A stretch of 31,578 bases of DNA from Claveliimonas sp963592205 (GTDB taxonomy: Bacteria; Bacillota; Clostridia; Lachnospirales; Lachnospiraceae). Positions 24,254-31,578 of this stretch are shown here, in pieces; position 1 is the first letter of the stretch, and each line of letters opens with the position of its first letter. The DNA lies in contig CAVAVU010000002.1 in NCBI GenBank assembly GCA_963592205.1, positions 1 to 31,578 of the forward strand, given 5' to 3'. The translations under genes were made by a program, and so were the position numbers. Under the pieces are notes generated by a model. That model ran no database searches and had not been told where the DNA came from. It saw only the letters and a program-made list of their open reading frames with translations.

Positions 24254-25330
24254 TTACTTCTCCTCCCTGTTGTTCATCATGTCAATAAAGCGGTCAAACA
24301 GATATCCGGAATCCTGCGGTCCAGGACAAGCCTCCGGGTGGAACTGTACAGTAAAAATGTTCTTACCGATATAAGCCAGTCCTTCGTTGGTTCCGTCATT
24401 TACATTCACAAATGCTTCTTTTGCCACATTCGCATCCACTGTGGAAGCATCTACTGCATATCCGTGGTTCTGTGAAGAAATATATACACGGTTATTCGTC
24501 AGGTCTTTCACCGGATGATTACCGCCTCTGTGACCATATTTCAACTTATATGTCTTAGCGCCATGAGCAAGGGCCATCAGCTGATGTCCCAGACAAATAG
24601 CAAATATTGGAATGTCTGTTTCGGACAATTTCTTGATCTCTTTGATAATAGATACGTTGGTCTCCGGATCTCCAGGGCCATTGGATAACATGATGCCGTC
24701 CGGATGACTTTCGATGATCTCCTCCGCAGATGTATGTGCCGGATAGATCGTCACTTCACAGCCTCTGTTATTTAAAGATCTGGCAATGTTATTCTTAGCA
24801 CCAAAGTCCATCAATGCAACCTTCGGTCCATCGCCAGGAAGAACTTCTTTTTCTGAGCATGTAGTCACGGTAACCACATCGCCCACTTTATACTCTTTCA
24901 GCTTCGGAATGATCTCATCCACATTGTAATTCTCATTGGTCGTGATCATACCATTCATCGTTCCCTTTTCACGCAGAATCTTTGTCAATGCTCTTGTATC
25001 TATGCCTGCGATACCCGGAATATCCTGTTCCTTCAGGAAATCCTGAATCGTGCCTTCTGAACGGAAGTTACTAGGTATTCTTGACAGCTCCCTTACAATA
25101 TATCCATCCGGCCATGCTTTCTTTGACTCCATGTCTGGTGTAATGCCGTAATTGCCAATCAATGGGTATGTCATTACTACGGCCTGTCCTGCATAAGAAG
25201 GATCAGTCAGCACCTCCAGATACCCCGTCATCGAAGTATTGAAAACAATCTCGCTGATTACATCCTTTGTCGAACCTATGCTGGTTCCGGTAAAAACTGT
25301 CCCATCTTCCAAGATAAGAAATGCTTTCAT
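24254..25330 (-). CDS. carA: Carbamoyl-phosphate synthase, small (glutaminase) subunit
   Basis: 358 residues. Hydrolyses glutamine and passes ammonia to CarB. The N-terminal CPSase domain starts MKAFLILEDGTVFTG with FNTSMTGYLEVLTDPSYAGQ; the class I glutaminase has oxyanion motif LSNGPGDP (215-222), the nucleophile C246 in FAICLGHQLMALA, and the H331/E333 pair in VQFHPEACPGP. All triad residues are present. Start supported by AACAGGTGGACAT before the ATG. Transcribed from a strong promoter at 25390-25418 with a roughly 50-nt leader; that is too short for a PyrR attenuator, so pyrimidine control, if any, is not visible here. Confidence 0.98.
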   Translation of the reverse strand: MKAFLILEDGTVFTGTSIGSTKDVISEIVFNTSMTGYLEVLTDPSYAGQAVVMTYPLIGNYGITPDMESKKAWPDGYIVRELSRIPSNFRSEGTIQDFLKEQDIPGIAGIDTRALTKILREKGTMNGMITTNENYNVDEIIPKLKEYKVGDVVTVTTCSEKEVLPGDGPKVALMDFGAKNNIARSLNNRGCEVTIYPAHTSAEEIIESHPDGIMLSNGPGDPETNVSIIKEIKKLSETDIPIFAICLGHQLMALAHGAKTYKLKYGHRGGNHPVKDLTNNRVYISSQNHGYAVDASTVDANVAKEAFVNVNDGTNEGLAYIGKNIFTVQFHPEACPGPQDSGYLFDRFIDMMNNREEK

Positions 25331-25389
25331 ATGTCCACCTGTTCCCTTCCAATTTTCTCTTGTAAACTATAAATGTCCAAATTGTCGTA

Positions 25390-25418
25390 ATTATACAACA
25401 TGTTTTAACATTTTTCAA
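25390..25418 (-). promoter_or_regulatory. Strong sigma-A promoter of carAB
   Basis: On the minus strand: TTGAAA (plus TTTCAA, 25413-25418), 17-nt spacer, TATAAT (plus ATTATA, 25390-25395). Start predicted near 25383, about 53 nt before the carA ATG. Confidence 0.8.
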
Positions 25419-25536
25419 CCCTTAGATTGTGCATAATCGAGTGCACGCATAAAACGATACCTTTTCTCATTTATTCACATGCGCCTCCTGCACACATATA
25501 TTATTGTAACAGAATTTGCGAGGTTATACAATTATC

Positions 25537-26811
25537 ATGGCTCAACTTATCAGTTCTCCTGACCATCCAGATATCGGCCGTCTGCAGATCAGTCTTACCT
25601 CTTCGATCACTGCTTATCCGATTGCAGACGCATCTATAAACATTTCCTACACAGGTGTTCCGAACAGTACGCTGGAACAGCTCACTACCAATTCATCCGG
25701 GCAGACCGAAACGATTGATCTTCCGGCACCTCCTGTCGAATACAGTACCAATCCCGAAAATGATATCCAGCCTTACTCGGAATATACTTTCCAGGTCAGT
25801 GCCGAAGGCTATGAACCTGTCACGATTGCCGGTGCGGAGATTCTTGCAGATGTAACTGCGTTGCAGAATATCGCACTGAATCCTGTCACAGTGCCTGCTT
25901 CTGAAGAAGCCTCTGAAGAAGAGACATTCGTCATCCCGGCGCATACGCTCTATGGCAATTATCCTGCCAAAATACCGGAAGCCGAGATTCAACCCGTTCC
26001 CGAGACCGGTGAAATCGTACTCAGCCGTGTAGTCGTTCCAGAATACATCGTCGTCCATGACGGCAGTCCGAGAGACAGCACTGCGAAGAATTATTACGTC
26101 CGCTATAAAGACTATATAAAAAATGTGGCATCCAGCGAGATTTACGCCACCTGGCCGGAGAATACCATCCGGGCAAATGTGCTCGCGATCATGTCCTTTA
26201 CACTAAACCGTGTGTACACAGAATTCTATCGTAATCAGGGCTACGACTTTACGATAACGTCATCCACAGCCTTCGACCACAAATGGATTCCGGAACGCAA
26301 TATCTTCGACACGATCTCGGTCATCGTAGATGAATTATTTGCTGACTATCTGTCACGCCCAAATGTACGCCAGCCGATCCTCACCCAGTACTGCGACGGC
26401 AGACAGGTGCAATGTCCAAACTGGATGACACAGTGGGGATCCAAGTCCCTTGGTGATCAGGGCTACACGCCGATCGAGATCCTGCGCTACTATTACGGTG
26501 ACAATATGTACATCAACACAGCCGAAGCGATCTCCGGTATTCCATCCTCCTGGCCTGGCTATGACCTAGAAATCGGTTCCTCCGGCAACAAAGTCCGCCA
26601 GATGCAGGAGCAGCTAAATGTAATTGCAGGTGCTTATCCGGCAATTCCAAAGATTGCCGTTGACGGCATCTATGGTCCTGCCACTGCCGAATCCGTCCGC
26701 GTATTTCAGTCCGTATTTGGACTGCCGCAGACCGGTGTAACTGATTACTCCACCTGGTATAAGATCTCGGAAATCTATGTTGGTGTGTCACGGATTGCAG
26801 AACTGTCGTAG
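25537..26811 (+). CDS. SpoIID-like protein with C-terminal peptidoglycan-binding domain
   Basis: 424 residues from ATG 25537; GAGG (25520-25523) is 13 nt upstream. A TTG at 25516 would add 7 residues but overlaps the ribosome site. No signal peptide is evident. Residues about 14-115 form beta-rich, carboxypeptidase-regulatory-like repeats (GRLQISLTSSITAYPIADAS, YTFQVSAEGYEPVTIAGAEI). Residues about 190-322 match the SpoIID fold: DYIKNVASSEIYATWPENTI, with E201 at the position of SpoIID's catalytic Glu, then NWMTQWGSKSLGDQGYTPIE and ILRYYYG. Residues 345-412 are a PG_binding_1 domain (LEIGSSGNKVRQMQEQLNVI, DGIYGPATAESVRVFQ). Likely a lytic transglycosylase or amidase enhancer acting on peptidoglycan, perhaps in sporulation. 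Divergent from carA. Lack of an export signal is odd. Confidence 0.82.
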   Translation: MAQLISSPDHPDIGRLQISLTSSITAYPIADASINISYTGVPNSTLEQLTTNSSGQTETIDLPAPPVEYSTNPENDIQPYSEYTFQVSAEGYEPVTIAGAEILADVTALQNIALNPVTVPASEEASEEETFVIPAHTLYGNYPAKIPEAEIQPVPETGEIVLSRVVVPEYIVVHDGSPRDSTAKNYYVRYKDYIKNVASSEIYATWPENTIRANVLAIMSFTLNRVYTEFYRNQGYDFTITSSTAFDHKWIPERNIFDTISVIVDELFADYLSRPNVRQPILTQYCDGRQVQCPNWMTQWGSKSLGDQGYTPIEILRYYYGDNMYINTAEAISGIPSSWPGYDLEIGSSGNKVRQMQEQLNVIAGAYPAIPKIAVDGIYGPATAESVRVFQSVFGLPQTGVTDYSTWYKISEIYVGVSRIAELS

Positions 26812-26814
26812 TAC

Positions 26815-26853
26815 AAAAAAGCGAGGATGTGCCTCTAAAAAGTCACATCCTCG
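26815..26853 (-). terminator. Intrinsic terminator for the AlbA-type gene and kinase unit
   Basis: CGAGGATGTG (26822-26831) pairs perfectly over 10 bp with CACATCCTCG (26844-26853). On the minus strand the stem is followed by CTTTTTTG (plus-strand A6 at 26815-26820). No T-run follows on the plus strand, so it is a weak stop for the SpoIID-like gene that ends 11 nt before the stem. Confidence 0.85.
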
Positions 26854-26926
26854 TGATAATCGGTTAACTCTCATTTAATTTTCAATAATACATTTGTATT
26901 ATAACAGACTACTGGCAGTATTCCAA

Positions 26927-28456
26927 CTATAATTCTTTTGGTTTAACATATACTGTACTTTTATAAGCACCCTGTCGTTCTAATGCGCCCAGCTTAACCA
27001 TATCTCTAAGAATATCTCGCGCACGTCTTTGTTTTACTCCTAATAATACTTCTGCCTGATGCGATGTGATTTGTCCTTGTCCTTTAACAAATTCCATAAT
27101 CTTTTTTTGTTGTGCGTTCAAACTATTTATCGATATCTTATCGGCACTTATCGGCATTTTGTCGGCACTTATCGGCACTTTATCGGCATCTTTTAATTTT
27201 ATCTCATTTTCCAAAGTCGCTTTTTCCTCTTTCAAAGTCGCATATCGAATATTCGTCTCCCCTCTGTAGTCATAGGAATATTCATCATCCAGAGGAACAA
27301 CTATTCGGAACACATCACCTTCTATAAATTCCGGTTCTTCTCCTGAATAGAATTTACAATATTTGAACAGCTTGCGCACACCGGATCCAAGTTGATCTGC
27401 ATATCCGATATTCCTGAAGAATACCGCTATGATCGGATTCTTTGGATTTGGTTCCAGATTGTCTACAGTAATAAATCCTTCTTTTGTTGCACGATTCGCA
27501 TTTTCGACATACATCTGATCTTTTTCTATTACGAATTTAGATGTATAACTGCTGGTAAATTCCCGATGCATTAATGTGTTACTGACCATTTCCCTGACAA
27601 TCGTATTGCGAAGGCTCTTATTCACCGTGCCTTCCAAAAAGAATTTATCCGGAAGGTTCTTACGACCAAACTCCAACAGCTGATTATAACTTTCGATCAG
27701 ATTGGTCTTAATAATCTCCCTGTCATCATACCGATCTACATTCACTTTACGAACCAACGCATCCGTCACATATGCTGGCGCTACATTCAAGATCACATCG
27801 TCTTTTCCTAAAAGCATGATTGCCGCAAGATTATACCCTTCTTCCCCGGTAACAATATCACGCCCGTACAAGCCAGCACTCTTTAATAATTCCTGATCAT
27901 TCATTGTCGTCCATGGATGCTGACCTCCTGCATGATTCTGTGCCATGATTCGAATCTTAGGAAGCAGATCCAGGCGAAGATCTTCCATTCTGGCATATGG
28001 GTAGATTTTCTTTTCTGTAAAAACATTCTGCTTGCGGATGTACATCTGTGCAATAGCACCTGTAGCCGTTACTTTTACATCGGAATCATCCACTCGGTCA
28101 TAAATCACTTTCTTATAACTGTGAACCTCTGCACTTGGCGGCACATGAATATGAATAACAGTATGTTCATCATCGTACTTTATAATCTCTGGAGTCAGAT
28201 ATATAGTAGGTGAAAATAACACCGGATTGCTTATCACTTTAATAAAATTCTTCACCATATCAGGTGCTGCATTTTCAGGAACACCCGTTACTGTTCCATC
28301 ATCCAGCACTCCCATAAAAAGATCTCCACCGAACCTATTCAGAAAAGAGCAGACTGTCTCATACGTGTCATCATCAATTCCATTCCCACAGCGTTTAAAT
28401 TCAACCGCCACTGTTTCTCCTATAGTAAGTATAGATTGTAATTCCTTAAGATCCAT
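26927..28456 (-). CDS. Schlafen-AlbA/ATPase-like regulator with winged helix
   Basis: 509 residues. N-terminal AlbA_2-type domain, residues about 1-140: GETVAVEFKRCGNGID, VCSFLNRFGGDLFMGVLDDG, YIRKQNVF. The middle region (about 290-390) resembles HATPase_c_4: SLRNTIVREMVSNTLMHREF, GYADQLGSGVRKLFKYCKF. Residues about 420-450 are a polar linker with a 7-residue repeat (DKVPISA, DKMPISA, DKIS). The C-terminal winged helix is KIMEFVKGQGQITSHQAEVL followed by RARDILRDMVKLGALERQG. Such proteins are often misnamed RecG-like helicases; they have no helicase motifs and are thought to be transcription regulators or RNA/DNA-binding switches. GAGGTGATC precedes the ATG. It lies 19 nt after the hybrid kinase, so both are likely cotranscribed. 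Confidence 0.85.
   Translation of the reverse strand: MDLKELQSILTIGETVAVEFKRCGNGIDDDTYETVCSFLNRFGGDLFMGVLDDGTVTGVPENAAPDMVKNFIKVISNPVLFSPTIYLTPEIIKYDDEHTVIHIHVPPSAEVHSYKKVIYDRVDDSDVKVTATGAIAQMYIRKQNVFTEKKIYPYARMEDLRLDLLPKIRIMAQNHAGGQHPWTTMNDQELLKSAGLYGRDIVTGEEGYNLAAIMLLGKDDVILNVAPAYVTDALVRKVNVDRYDDREIIKTNLIESYNQLLEFGRKNLPDKFFLEGTVNKSLRNTIVREMVSNTLMHREFTSSYTSKFVIEKDQMYVENANRATKEGFITVDNLEPNPKNPIIAVFFRNIGYADQLGSGVRKLFKYCKFYSGEEPEFIEGDVFRIVVPLDDEYSYDYRGETNIRYATLKEEKATLENEIKLKDADKVPISADKMPISADKISINSLNAQQKKIMEFVKGQGQITSHQAEVLLGVKQRRARDILRDMVKLGALERQGAYKSTVYVKPKEL
27141..27189. repeat. In-frame 21-bp tandem repeat, 2.3 copies
   Basis: Units start at 27141, 27162 and 27183 (TCGGCACTTATCGGCA core; two full copies differing at 2-3 bases, then 7 bases of a third). 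Because the unit is 21 bp it adds exactly seven residues (ADKxPIS) per copy to the linker of the AlbA-type protein, so copy-number change would keep the frame. Confidence 0.85.
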
Positions 28457-28475
28457 CCGATCACCTCATTTTATT

Positions 28476-30173
28476 CTACCCCAGCACTTCTGCGAGCATC
28501 TCCAGCAGTTTCGGAACTTCGATCGGCTTCGCGAGATGTCCGTTCATTCCGGTATTCAGTGCACGATGCCTGTCTTCCGCAAATGCATTTGCCGTCATCG
28601 CTATGATTGGCACGCCCGCTTTTGCCGGATCCGGGAGCCGTCGGATGATCTGCGTGGCTTTGTAACCATCCATGTTCGGCATCTGAATATCCATCAGTAT
28701 CAAGTCATAGCTACCCGCAGGCTCCTGCTCCAGTTTATTCACACAGATAATACCATCCTCTGCACGATCCACATGGAATCCCATATCCTCCAGAATCGTG
28801 ATTGCGATTTCTGCATTCAGATCATTATCCTCCGCGAGCAGAATACGCTTGTCCGTATAATCAATTTCCTTTGCAATCTGTGACAACTGTTTCTTCTCAT
28901 AATCTGCCTGATTCGCAATCTTGTGGGGAATCGTTACTGCAAACCGGCTTCCCTTTCCCAGTTCGCTTTCCACTTCTATGGTTCCATCCATCAGATCGAC
29001 CAGACTTTTCACAATCGACATACCAAGTCCTGATCCTGCTACTTTTGCAGAGGTCGTATCTCGTTCTCTCGAAAATATATCAAACAGATGTGCCTGAAAC
29101 TCTTTGCTCATACCGATACCCGTATCCGACACAACTGTTTCGATGTTAACATATCCTTCCTTTTCGTTTGGGAGTTCTCTTGTCGCTATTGTAATCTTGC
29201 CGCCAGGCGGTGTGTATTTTACCGCATTGCTGATAATATTGGTAAGCACTTCCTGCATCTTTAATTTATCGCATATAATATCCGGATGCTTCGTGTCTAC
29301 TGTATGTTCGATAGTCAGGTTCTTCTTTTTCGCTTCCATCTCGAACACATTGCAGACACTGCTGACAATATCTCCGGTTTTATTATGATCTTCGTCAAGT
29401 TCCATCTGACCGCTCTCAATACGCGCCATGTCCAGCACGTTATTAAGAATAGAAAGAAGAAGATTGCCTGACTCTTCGATCATATCCTGATAATGCAGCA
29501 GTTCCGGATCCGTGATCCGTCTTCGCATCAGCTTTGTATAACCAAGAATCGCATTCATCGGCGTACGGATATCATGAGACATATTCAGCAGAAATGTCGT
29601 CTTCGCCTCATTGGCAGTCTCCGCTGCCTGCGATTCACTTCTGGCAATCTCCGTCTCCTGCTTGGCACGATTTAGCTGTTCGTTGATCTCATGCTTCTCA
29701 TCTGTATTAATAAATACGCCGTCAAATGCGATCGGCGAACCATCTTTTCTCCGCGACAAACGTCCTGCTGCCCGGAACCAGTGATAGCTTCCGTCCTTTG
29801 CCTGTAACCGGTATTCCACATCATACGTCTTCTTATTGGAATAATCCCGTACCGTACTCTGATATTCCTGCATCGTATGTTCCAGATCGTCCGGATGAAG
29901 TCTGCTCTTCCACGATTCAAATTCATCCGGGAAATCTTCTGTCGACTCAAACCCAAGCATGTGGCGCATTGTATCCGACCACTTACTGGAAATCAGCTCT
30001 CCATATTCATTATATTGAAGCTTCCATGCACCGGAGCCAAGTGCCTCATGGATATTCCGGAGTGCTGCCACTTCATTCTCCAGCTCTTCCTGATGCTTTT
30101 TCTCCATCGCTATAATATCATCAATCGTGCGTTCCCGCTCTGTTTCACTTTCGTATCTATCTCTATCTGACAT
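28476..30173 (-). CDS. PAS-domain hybrid histidine kinase with receiver domain
   Basis: 565 residues from ATG 30173, chosen because GAGGGG lies 7 nt upstream; the ATG at 30188 is part of that ribosome site. No membrane span, so a cytosolic sensor. Order: N-terminal charged helix; PAS fold (about 40-160, RLHPDDLEHTMQEY, YHWFRAAGRLSRRKDG); coiled linker (160-190); HisKA with H200 in LLNMSHDIRTPMNAILGY; HATPase with NIISNAVKYTPPGG (N box), SDTGIGM (G1) and GSGLGMSIVK (G2); receiver with acidic pair ED448-449, phospho-acceptor D495 in LILMDIQMPNMDG, MTANAF and AKPIE. All catalytic residues are present. There is no output domain or Hpt domain, and no response regulator next to it. Signal unknown. 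Confidence 0.93.
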   Translation of the reverse strand: MSDRDRYESETERERTIDDIIAMEKKHQEELENEVAALRNIHEALGSGAWKLQYNEYGELISSKWSDTMRHMLGFESTEDFPDEFESWKSRLHPDDLEHTMQEYQSTVRDYSNKKTYDVEYRLQAKDGSYHWFRAAGRLSRRKDGSPIAFDGVFINTDEKHEINEQLNRAKQETEIARSESQAAETANEAKTTFLLNMSHDIRTPMNAILGYTKLMRRRITDPELLHYQDMIEESGNLLLSILNNVLDMARIESGQMELDEDHNKTGDIVSSVCNVFEMEAKKKNLTIEHTVDTKHPDIICDKLKMQEVLTNIISNAVKYTPPGGKITIATRELPNEKEGYVNIETVVSDTGIGMSKEFQAHLFDIFSRERDTTSAKVAGSGLGMSIVKSLVDLMDGTIEVESELGKGSRFAVTIPHKIANQADYEKKQLSQIAKEIDYTDKRILLAEDNDLNAEIAITILEDMGFHVDRAEDGIICVNKLEQEPAGSYDLILMDIQMPNMDGYKATQIIRRLPDPAKAGVPIIAMTANAFAEDRHRALNTGMNGHLAKPIEVPKLLEMLAEVLG

Positions 30174-30262
30174 TATTATTCCCCTCATATGTATTTCTAA
30201 ATGAAAGAATCTTATATTTTATCATACCATGACCGCTTTTTTTATTCCACCTTAAAAAGCGC

Positions 30263-30293
30263 AAAAGAGGATGCATTTCCCGCACCCTCTTTT
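30263..30293 (-). terminator. Intrinsic terminator of the MATE transporter gene
   Basis: AAAAGAGGATGC (30263-30274) pairs with GCACCCTCTTTT (30282-30293); on the minus-strand RNA the single mismatch becomes a G-U pair, so all 12 positions pair around a 7-nt loop, followed by TTTTGCGCTTTTT. It begins 5 nt after the MATE stop codon and lies upstream of the kinase gene. Confidence 0.85.
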
Positions 30294-30297
30294 ATCT

Positions 30298-31578
30298 CTA
30301 TATCACCTTATAATTCTTCCACTTGCCACGCTTGAATCTTCCCCAGAAAATGATCCCGCGCACAGTCCAGTCCAGACACATCGCATATGCAATTCCCATA
30401 ACTCCAAGGTTCAGCACAATACCAAATAGTATTGAAAATACAAGCCGTACAACAAGCGTTGTAAACAGTGATGTAATCGTTGTAAACTTAACATCTCCCG
30501 TGGCACGCAATCCTTTTCCCAACGGATCAGCAAATGGAAATACAATCGCATTAAATAAATTATGTGTCAGCACAAGCAGTACAATCAACCCTTTCGTCTT
30601 GCTTTCCAACGCATAAAAATGAATCAGCAGCGGTGTCACAGCAAAGATCAGTCCATTCCAGATTACTGCAAAGACAACCGTTATTTTCGTCAGCTTTTTA
30701 AAATAATATTCTGCCTGGACAATGTCTCCTGCTCCCATGCACTGTCCGATCACGGTGATAAATACAGGTCCCATCGTCACGCATACCAGCGCCGCCATCG
30801 ACCAGATACTCTGCGCCACACCATTTGCCGCAATCTGATATGTTCCAAAAAGCGCCACAACACTGGAAAGTGCTACTTTTACCAATTGGAACATGCCACT
30901 TTCCACGCCGTTCGGTACTGCGATCTGCAGAATCTTCTTCTGCAGATTCCCATTAAGTCTAAATATCCATTTCTTTCTATATTGCACAGGATTCTTTGCT
31001 GAAAAGCATAGTACGGTAATCGCCACTGCCGAAAAAGTTCTTGAGATCAGTGACGGCCATGCTACTCCTGCCACTCCCGCATGAAGCAGGAATACACCGA
31101 TGCAGTTTCCTACAACATTAATCACATTGGCAATGATCGATATATACATTGTCGTACTGGTCTTTCCAAAACTTCGGTAAAGTGCCGCTCCTGCATTATA
31201 AACCGCCAGTGCCGGATACGAATATGCCGATATCCGCAAATAGGTCACACAGGCATCCATAACGCTCTCTTCCACACCTCCAAATATCAGACGCATCAGG
31301 CTTTCATTCGTTAATAGAATTACCACTGCGATCACGAAAGAAAATAATATGGATGCTGTAAGAAGCTGGGACGCTGATTCTCCCGCACGCTTCTGATCCT
31401 TTCTTCCGATATACTGACTGATCACCACAGCACCGCCTGCTGCCAGCGCTGTAAACAGATTGATAAAAATTGTATTAAATGAATTCACTAACGACACGCC
31501 TGACACTGCACTCTCTCCCAGAAAGCCGACTACAAAGACATCCGCCATGCCGACCAATGCCATCAGTAACTGTTCCAG
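30298..31578 (-). CDS. MATE family efflux transporter, 5' end outside the window
   Basis: 426 codons are visible and the frame is open at the window edge (LEQLLMALVGMADVFVVGFLG), so the true start lies beyond 31578; MATE proteins usually run about 440-460 residues, so only some 20-30 residues are missing. About 11-12 hydrophobic helices are visible. Family patterns: MALVGMADVFVVGFLGESAV near the start, AAGGAVVISQYIGRKDQKRA after helix 2, and PNGVESGMFQLVKVALSSVV in the second half. It exports cationic compounds or metabolites with Na+ or H+ exchange; the actual substrate cannot be told. The tail is basic (GRFKRGKWKNYKVI). A strong hairpin terminator follows. Confidence 0.92.
   Translation of the reverse strand: MEQLLMALVGMADVFVVGFLGESAVSGVSLVNSFNTIFINLFTALAAGGAVVISQYIGRKDQKRAGESASQLLTASILFSFVIAVVILLTNESLMRLIFGGVEESVMDACVTYLRISAYSYPALAVYNAGAALYRSFGKTSTTMYISIIANVINVVGNCIGVFLLHAGVAGVAWPSLISRTFSAVAITVLCFSAKNPVQYRKKWIFRLNGNLQKKILQIAVPNGVESGMFQLVKVALSSVVALFGTYQIAANGVAQSIWSMAALVCVTMGPVFITVIGQCMGAGDIVQAEYYFKKLTKITVVFAVIWNGLIFAVTPLLIHFYALESKTKGLIVLLVLTHNLFNAIVFPFADPLGKGLRATGDVKFTTITSLFTTLVVRLVFSILFGIVLNLGVMGIAYAMCLDWTVRGIIFWGRFKRGKWKNYKVI

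Noticed and set aside
25331..25389. Possible PyrR attenuator or riboswitch ahead of carA
   Set aside because: The leader is only about 50 nt and shows no terminator/antiterminator hairpins.
1..31578. CRISPR array, tRNA or rRNA genes, insertion sequences, phage genes
   Set aside because: No regularly spaced repeats, no tRNA-like cloverleaf noticed in the gaps, and no transposase, integrase or phage protein in any frame.

Overview
The window looks like a chromosomal segment of a gut-type Clostridia bacterium, most likely Lachnospiraceae. The base composition is moderate to low GC, Shine-Dalgarno sites are strong (AGGAGG/GAGGTG), promoters are sigma-A-like, PurF is of the Bacillus 4Fe-4S type, the threonine/serine exporter is split, and there is a conserved three-gene cluster of unknown function that I associate with this family. 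I cannot name a genus. Most genes lie on the minus strand. Exceptions are a DUF1292-type gene at the left edge, an aminotransferase, a DUF5684-like membrane protein and a SpoIID-like protein.

Layout, left to right. 1-205: tail of a DUF1292-type protein, stop codon to stop codon against a short UvrD/Rep helicase cotranscribed behind gltX (206-3511). 3598-5735: split exporter thrE1/thrE2 behind a small membrane-anchored leucine-rich-repeat-like protein, with a strong hairpin and an out-of-frame mini-ORF before it. 5735-9603: trxB, purB, purF. 9696-15030: three tightly coupled genes (a large two-part beta/helical-repeat protein, a degenerate Hsp70/actin-fold protein and a TPR protein) transcribed from a promoter that lies back to back with that of a HisC/CobD-like aminotransferase (15139-16251). 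16319-18361: potassium uptake genes ktrA and ktrB, ktrB being broken by a one-base shift in a homopolymer. 18644-20126: DUF5684-like protein, cupin, and a second homopolymer-frameshifted membrane gene. 20232-20876: SleB-like cell-wall hydrolase with a WalR-like box upstream. 21055-25330: carAB. 25537-26811: SpoIID-like protein with a peptidoglycan-binding domain. 26927-30173: hybrid histidine kinase and a Schlafen-AlbA-type ATP-binding regulator with an in-frame 21-bp repeat. 30298-31578: partial MATE transporter.

Functionally the window mixes housekeeping (tRNA charging, purine and carbamoyl-phosphate synthesis, thioredoxin reduction, K+ uptake) with envelope work (two peptidoglycan-acting proteins on either side of carAB) and signalling. 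The best candidate for an undescribed system is the 9696-15030 trio. A second theme is indel-prone homopolymers between 17.6 and 20.1 kb: two broken genes and a G7 tract inside a promoter spacer. These could be real phase or strain variation, or assembly error, and the raw reads would decide.
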